Source of the DNA: Myxococcota bacterium
GTDB lineage: Bacteria > Myxococcota > Polyangia > GCA-2747355 > JAKLHH01
Direction: 5' to 3'
Length of the DNA: 10,450 nt
Assembly (NCBI GenBank): GCA_022710245.1
Contig: JAKLHH010000162.1
Coordinates: 1-10,450, forward strand
Positions 5,971 through 10,450 of the stretch are shown piece after piece. Position 1 is the first letter of the stretch. Every line of letters begins with the position of its first letter. Under the pieces are notes generated by a model, which did no database searches, had not been told where the DNA came from, and saw only the letters and a program-made list of their open reading frames with translations. Position numbers and translations under genes: made by a program.

Positions 5971-6642
5971 ATGCGTAGACTCGTCCTCACCCTCACCGCC
6001 CCGCTGCTGCTCCTCGCCGTCCCCTCCCTCGCGCGCGCCGAGCGCCTCACCACGCCCGACGAGAACCGCGCCGCCGGCGATCACTTCGAGCTCAGCTTCG
6101 GCTTCCTCGCCGGGCAGCGCTCGTTCAAGGACCGCGCCTTCGTCTACGATCACGGCCCGGGCAGCTCGAACCTCGCCGACGCCTTCGCCCAGGCGCCCTA
6201 CGATCGGACCAACGTCTTCGGGCTTCGCTACGACCTCCGCCTCGTCGTCAGCCACGTCCGCATGCTGGTCGGGCTCGACCTGCCCTTCTCGGTCTTCAAC
6301 AGCCGCGACACGGTGCGCGGCTACCTCGTCGACGGACAGCAGCGCCAGGTGATGGTGCAGGGCCTCAGGCCCTACGAGCTCCGCTTCGGGCTCGGCTACG
6401 AGCACGGCTTCGGCCCGGTGGCGCCCTTCCTCGATCTGGTCGGCGCCGTCCACTGGGACTCCACCGACCTCACCGTCGACGGGAGCCCGGCGAACTACCG
6501 CACGGTCGGCTTCGGCTTCGCGGCGCGGGCGGGCGTGCGCCTGCAGCTGCGTCGCTGGTTCTTCGTCACGGCCTCGGGGGAGCTCGGCCTGGTCGGCAGC
6601 AGCCTCTGGAGCGCCGACCTCTCGGTGGGGTTCCGGGTCTGA
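5971..6642 (+). CDS. Secreted protein, probable small outer-membrane beta-barrel
   Basis: The protein has 223 residues. A clear Sec signal peptide (MRRLVLTLTAP, then a leucine-rich core, ending SLARA) suggests signal peptidase I cleavage after Ala23, and there is no lipobox. The mature part alternates polar and hydrophobic residues in strand-like runs rich in aromatics: FELSFGFLAG, NVFGLRYDLRLVV, MLVGLDLPFSVF, YELRFGLGYEHGFG, FAARAGVRLQLRRWFFVTASGELGL and LSVGFRV at the end. This suggests about eight transmembrane strands in the outer membrane. The last residue is Val rather than Phe, so the BAM signal is not canonical. I recognise no named family. It converges with the minus-strand lipoprotein operon, with only five bases between the stop codons and no room for a terminator hairpin. 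Confidence 0.75.
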   Translation: MRRLVLTLTAPLLLLAVPSLARAERLTTPDENRAAGDHFELSFGFLAGQRSFKDRAFVYDHGPGSSNLADAFAQAPYDRTNVFGLRYDLRLVVSHVRMLVGLDLPFSVFNSRDTVRGYLVDGQQRQVMVQGLRPYELRFGLGYEHGFGPVAPFLDLVGAVHWDSTDLTVDGSPANYRTVGFGFAARAGVRLQLRRWFFVTASGELGLVGSSLWSADLSVGFRV

Positions 6643-6647
6643 GCTTG

Positions 6648-8609
6648 CTACTCGATCTTGAAGACCACCGCGGGGAGCCGCGCCCTGCGAGCGCGCAGGA
6701 GCTCCTGGAGCAGCGAGTAGTCCTGGGCCGGGTGCTCGCCGCGCCTGAGCGTCGCGGTCGCCCGGAAGAGGACATGCCCGGGGCTCGACTCCACCTGAGC
6801 CTCGGCCTCGCCGAAGGCGTTCCTCAGCTGCACCCGCTCGCCGGGAGTCCTCAGGGTCCACGTCGTCGGCGCGCGGACCTCGAGCAGCTGCGTCGTCCGC
6901 TCGTCGCGGTGGACGTGGACCGGGCGTGTGCGGCGGCCAGTGGCGCTGCCGCTCCCGCGGCGGCGTGGGGTCAGCAGGCAGGCGGTGCGCAGGACCGCCT
7001 CCCCCGGTGCGCGGGTGAGCAGCGCGTCGCCCGCGAAGCGCCAGCGCAACAGCAGCGGCCGGTCCCGCTCCTCCAGGCCGACCACCTCCGCTGACTTCAG
7101 CGCGACGCCGCTGTCCGCGCAGGAGAGCTCCTCGCGGAGCCTCCGCTCGCGTTCGTCCGGCCGCAGCTTCCGCAGCCGCTCGCGCTCACGGTAGGCGGCG
7201 AGCCCTCGCAGCGTGCGCTCGTCGAGGACCTCGACCCCCTCCCCTGTGATCCGCACCTCGACGCGGGTGTCCTGCTGATCGTGCGAGGCGTCGAGCACCG
7301 GCGTGGTGAGAAACCCCGCGAACCCCTTCGTGTCGATGCGCAGCGCGGGCCGTCCCTGCAGCTCGGGCGGGATCAGGCCGATCGGCAGGCGCGGCAGGTG
7401 AGGCAGCACTAGCACCGGCCGCCCCATCAGCTCGACGAGGACGCCCGGGGTGTCCAGCTCGGCGAGGCTGATGAAGCGCTCGTCGAAGGTGCCGCCCCTG
7501 GCCGAGTGGATCAGCACCAGCTCCGCCTTGATCCCCGCCCGGCGGAGCAAGCTCACCGTCAGCCCGGCGATCTGGCGGGGCGAGCCGTGGCCCGACTTCA
7601 GCACATCGGCGAAGTCCTTGCCCTCGCCCGCCTCGCTCGCCCGGATCGTTTGCTGCACATGCGCCAGGACCGCCTGCATCCGCCGCCCAGGCTCCGCGAG
7701 GCCAGCCGTCAGCCGGCGGGCGGTGTCGCTGACCCGGGAGGAGAGGAGTGGGTCAGCGTATGAGAGCTCGTCGGCGACCCGCTTGCCAAGCGCGGCCCAG
7801 TCGGTCGGCCCGTAGTAGGCCCGCCGGCTGGTCGAGGCAGAGGTCAAGAGGAAGTGGGCGTAGGCGCCGTCCTCGCGGTCGTAGGGACGGAAGGGCTCGC
7901 GCCGCAGCCCCGGCACGTCTCGCCTCTCATAGCGGATCACGCGCTTGTCCCCGCGCGCGTCGACCTGCACCGACAGGGGTGCGTCGGCGCCGAGCCGCTT
8001 CAGCCGCAGGCCCCACCGCTCGGGGAGGGCGAAGTTGAGGCGCGCCAGCAGGCAGGGCCAGGAGAACTGGACCGGCGCCAGGTGCGTGGTGATCAGCTGC
8101 CGCAGCTGGTCACCGCTGTTCAGCTCGACGTGCTCCTCGATGATCGTGCCCCGCGTGACAGCCGGGTAGGCGAAGCGGTAGCTCACCTCGCCCTTCGCGA
8201 GCTCCTGCCGCACCAGATCAGCGCGGCCGTAGCGACGCGGCGGTCCGGCCGGCGGCAGCACGAGGAGGTCAGCCTGGATCAGCTGGTGAGGCGGCTGCAG
8301 CCTCAGCTGGAAGTTCACCGCCTCGCTGGCGTGGTGGTCGAGGACGAGGTGACGGCGAACCCAGGTCTCGTGCAGCGTCCAGTAGCCCGAGCCCGGCATC
8401 ACCTCGTGCTCGACCGTGCGCTCGTGGAGGAGCAGCACCGCGGGGAAGCCCGCGTGCTGCCGGAGGAGCGCTTCCGAGCGCGCCCGTGCCTGCTCCAGCG
8501 CGGGGAGATCGATGGCCGGGAGGGGGAAGAGGCGCGACGCGCACCCGCCGAGCGCGCCGGCGACGAGGAACACGACCAGCGTGGCGCAACCCAGGCGACA
8601 GACTCTCAT
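6648..8609 (-). CDS. DUF3857-like lipoprotein with inactive transglutaminase-like domain
   Basis: This 653-residue lipoprotein has signal peptide MRVCRLGCATLVVFL and lipobox ALGGC (Cys23). A DUF3857-like region covers roughly 70-250 (YWTLHETWVRRHLVLD, YPAVTRGTIIEEHVEL). A transglutaminase-like core at about 305-410 follows, but the active-site block reads GHGSPRQIAGL. Aligned to GDCKDKAFL of the upstream partner, the catalytic Cys becomes Pro344, and the His and Asp segments are also replaced. It is a sister of the plus-strand protein at 1693-3729; both share the WTLH, RRHLVLD and LQGRPAL blocks. It is the second gene of a minus-strand operon: its ATG overlaps the upstream stop as ATGA, and its SD AAGGAGG lies inside the upstream gene, so translation is coupled. 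It likely acts as a non-catalytic partner; function unknown. Confidence 0.9.
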   Translation of the reverse strand: MRVCRLGCATLVVFLVAGALGGCASRLFPLPAIDLPALEQARARSEALLRQHAGFPAVLLLHERTVEHEVMPGSGYWTLHETWVRRHLVLDHHASEAVNFQLRLQPPHQLIQADLLVLPPAGPPRRYGRADLVRQELAKGEVSYRFAYPAVTRGTIIEEHVELNSGDQLRQLITTHLAPVQFSWPCLLARLNFALPERWGLRLKRLGADAPLSVQVDARGDKRVIRYERRDVPGLRREPFRPYDREDGAYAHFLLTSASTSRRAYYGPTDWAALGKRVADELSYADPLLSSRVSDTARRLTAGLAEPGRRMQAVLAHVQQTIRASEAGEGKDFADVLKSGHGSPRQIAGLTVSLLRRAGIKAELVLIHSARGGTFDERFISLAELDTPGVLVELMGRPVLVLPHLPRLPIGLIPPELQGRPALRIDTKGFAGFLTTPVLDASHDQQDTRVEVRITGEGVEVLDERTLRGLAAYRERERLRKLRPDERERRLREELSCADSGVALKSAEVVGLEERDRPLLLRWRFAGDALLTRAPGEAVLRTACLLTPRRRGSGSATGRRTRPVHVHRDERTTQLLEVRAPTTWTLRTPGERVQLRNAFGEAEAQVESSPGHVLFRATATLRRGEHPAQDYSLLQELLRARRARLPAVVFKIE

Positions 8610-10447
8610 GGCCCCTCCTTCTCGAGGACGATCATCTGGCGCCGCGCGGCCAGGTAGCGCCGGGCGAGCTCGAGGTAGCTGGCGCGCTGCGCTCCCGCGA
8701 GGCGGCGCAGGTGCTCGAGGTAGCGAAAGCTGAGGAGGAGCTGGCTGCCCTGCGCGGTCAGCTCGGCCCTGTACTCGGCGACGCCCGGCGCCTCCAGCGC
8801 CAGCGCGGGCGGCGTCGCGACGCGGTAGCCGGGCGCGGAGAGGCGCAAGCGGAGCTCGAGGAGGTCGCGGCGCTCGAGGAAGATCGGGTAGGGATCGCGC
8901 GCGCGCTCGAGGAGCCCACCCTCGAGGACGCCGAAGGGGGCCAGCGGCAGGTAGAGCCGCGCGTCGCTCCGGGTGACGAAGTGGCTGAGGTCGGCGGTCG
9001 CGGTGACGACGGCCTGCTCCTCGTCGACGCTGCGCACCGCCAGCCGCTGCAGCCGCAGACCGCGCAGGCGCTGCTCCACCCCCGTCACGAGCTCGGCCAG
9101 CCCCTGCTCCTGCTCGCCTCGACGCCGCTGCTCGACGAGGCGCCGGAGCGCCTCTCCGCGGAGCAGCAGCTGGGCGCGGCCTCGCTGCAGCGCCTCGACG
9201 GCGACCTCGACCTCCAGCTCCAGCGCGGGGCGCGGCCGTGGTGCCGGCAGCCGGAGGCGACGCGGCGACGCGGGATCCAGGATCAGCGCCTCCGCGCTGA
9301 CGTCCATCTCCGGCAAGCTGCCGAGCGCGCAGGAGGTGCAGGTCGGGTCGAGGAAGGTCCGCTCACCGCCCTCGACGTAGGAGGCGATCACGTGGTCGTA
9401 CATCGCGATGTGGACCCCGCCCGTCAGCTCCGTGCGGGGACGAACCGCGACCAGCACCGGGTCCACCCGCACCCCGAGCTCGGCGGCGAGGCGCGCGACC
9501 AGGAACGCCTTGTCCTTGCAGTCGCCATAGAGGCGCTGGAGGACGAGCGGCGCGGGGCGCGGCACGATGCTGCCGAGGCTGCGCTCGTCGGCCAGGTAGC
9601 GGACCTCGCGGCGGACGTAGTCATAGATCGCCTTCACCCGCGCGCGCGGGGTGGTGGCGCCGGCGGTGAGGGAGCTGAGCAGCGCTCGCTGCGTCGGTTC
9701 CAGGGCGGGAGGTGCGCCGACCAGGCCCGCGTGCCAGCGCACCAGCGCGTCCGCCGAGACGGGGTGGAGCGGCCGCCCCCCCACGCTCAGCGAGGGGCGC
9801 ACGACCGCCTGCAGCTCCTCGAAGCGGAAGTAGCCGAGCCGCCGGCGGCGGGGGACGTCGCTGAAGCGCAGCACGGTGCGCGTCTCGCCGCGCTCGATCA
9901 CCGGGATCAGCGCCTGGGCCGGGAAGAAGAGGTCGAAGTCGACGCGCACCTCCGGTGGGTGGAGGAAGACGGCCTCGCGGCGCTTCACCTGGTCCACGTT
10001 CGGCACCACGAGGAGCGGCGCGAAGGCGAGATCGCGGTAGCGCTGCCGGTACCGGTAGCTGATGCGCTGGCCGGGCCGCAGGTTGCCGAAGCGGAGCACG
10101 TGCACCCGGGTGTCGGCCAGGAAGACGTCGTCCTGAGGATAGGTGGTGACGATCTGGTCGGCGGGGAGGCGCTCGCCGTCGACGAAGGCGCGGAGCTCCT
10201 CGACGGTGGTGTGGAAGGGCTCGGCGACGACGTAGTCCACCTGCTCGGCGCCGCGCTCGGAGAGGATGGTGACCGCGACCTCCACTTCGGCGCTCAGGCG
10301 ATAGCCGCCGCCTGGCTCGCGCTCGACGCGGAAGGTGTCGGTGCGCTCGTCGAGGACGTCGTGGGTGCCGAGCAGCGCCGGGTCGACCCGTAGCGCCGGG
10401 CCAGAGCAGGCCGCGAGGAGCAGCCCGAGGCTGCACAGCGCTCTCAT
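8606..10447 (-). CDS. DUF3857/transglutaminase-like lipoprotein, intact triad
   Basis: The protein has 613 residues. The short signal peptide MRALCSLGLL ends in LAAC, giving lipid Cys14. A DUF3857 region spans about 40-215 (YRLSAEVEVAVTILSE, VHVLRFGNLRPGQRISYRY). A transglutaminase-like core spans about 265-375 with a complete triad: Cys310 in LYGDCKDKAFL, His352 in MYDHVIASY and Asp367 in TFLDPT. The remaining 240 residues are basic and strand-rich and belong to no family I can name. Bacterial members of this fold include proteases and peptide-modifying enzymes as well as cross-linkers, so the reaction is open. It would act on the periplasmic side or cell surface. It is the first gene of the visible operon and overlaps the next by four bases. 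Only three bases precede its ATG in the window, so promoter and SD are not visible. Confidence 0.92.
   Translation of the reverse strand: MRALCSLGLLLAACSGPALRVDPALLGTHDVLDERTDTFRVEREPGGGYRLSAEVEVAVTILSERGAEQVDYVVAEPFHTTVEELRAFVDGERLPADQIVTTYPQDDVFLADTRVHVLRFGNLRPGQRISYRYRQRYRDLAFAPLLVVPNVDQVKRREAVFLHPPEVRVDFDLFFPAQALIPVIERGETRTVLRFSDVPRRRRLGYFRFEELQAVVRPSLSVGGRPLHPVSADALVRWHAGLVGAPPALEPTQRALLSSLTAGATTPRARVKAIYDYVRREVRYLADERSLGSIVPRPAPLVLQRLYGDCKDKAFLVARLAAELGVRVDPVLVAVRPRTELTGGVHIAMYDHVIASYVEGGERTFLDPTCTSCALGSLPEMDVSAEALILDPASPRRLRLPAPRPRPALELEVEVAVEALQRGRAQLLLRGEALRRLVEQRRRGEQEQGLAELVTGVEQRLRGLRLQRLAVRSVDEEQAVVTATADLSHFVTRSDARLYLPLAPFGVLEGGLLERARDPYPIFLERRDLLELRLRLSAPGYRVATPPALALEAPGVAEYRAELTAQGSQLLLSFRYLEHLRRLAGAQRASYLELARRYLAARRQMIVLEKEGP
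8614..8620 (-). promoter_or_regulatory. Ribosome binding site of the 8609-6648 gene
   Basis: AAGGAGG on the minus strand, four bases before ATG 8609 and within the last codons of the upstream gene. With the ATGA overlap it points to coupled translation. Confidence 0.8.
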
Positions 10448-10450
10448 CTG

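Noticed and set aside
5953..6861. 302-codon minus-strand frame across the convergent junction
   Set aside because: It overlaps the signal-peptide barrel gene and the end of the lipoprotein gene; acidic low-complexity product with no start signal.
8486..10393. 635-codon open frame on the plus strand
   Set aside because: Antisense to the transglutaminase-like gene, whose triad, lipobox and ATGA overlap are clear; the plus product is low-complexity and shows no motif.

Overview
The window is very GC-rich, with long antisense shadow frames, extended -10 promoters and several large lipoproteins. It also has a YcgR/PilZ-type c-di-GMP receptor and a likely sigma-54 promoter. Together these suggest a deltaproteobacterial or Myxococcota-like Gram-negative organism. 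This is an inference from style and gene content; there is no rRNA or marker gene to settle it.

Layout. Bases 1-300 hold no convincing complete gene. They contain a promoter and a TPP (thiamine pyrophosphate) riboswitch leading directly into thiC (301-1602, +), the pyrimidine-branch enzyme of thiamine synthesis. A large lipoprotein with a DUF3857-like region and a transglutaminase-like fold follows (1693-3729, +). Its start region is an 18-bp tandem repeat in which every copy carries an in-frame ATG. Next come a SAM-dependent methyltransferase that looks leaderless (3788-4585, +), a MoaD/ThiS-type ubiquitin-like sulfur carrier ending in Gly-Gly (4661-4978, +), a PilZ protein (5069-5797, +), and a secreted, probably outer-membrane beta-barrel protein (5971-6642, +) behind a sigma-54-like promoter. 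The last 3.8 kb is a minus-strand operon that converges on the barrel gene. It reads from a DUF3857/transglutaminase lipoprotein with an intact Cys-His-Asp triad (10447-8606), through a 4-base ATGA overlap, into a second lipoprotein (8609-6648).

How the genes fit together. Three members of one envelope lipoprotein family lie in 10 kb. The protein at 10447-8606 keeps the transglutaminase/protease-like triad. The other two (1693-3729 and 8609-6648) are close paralogs of each other and have lost the catalytic cysteine and the other triad residues, so they look like pseudoenzymes. The active enzyme and one pseudoenzyme are translationally coupled, which suggests a shared complex or a regulator-enzyme pair at the membrane. 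This is the most interesting feature here. ThiC, the methyltransferase, the sulfur carrier and the PilZ protein mostly appear to have their own promoters, so they look like neighbours rather than parts of one pathway.
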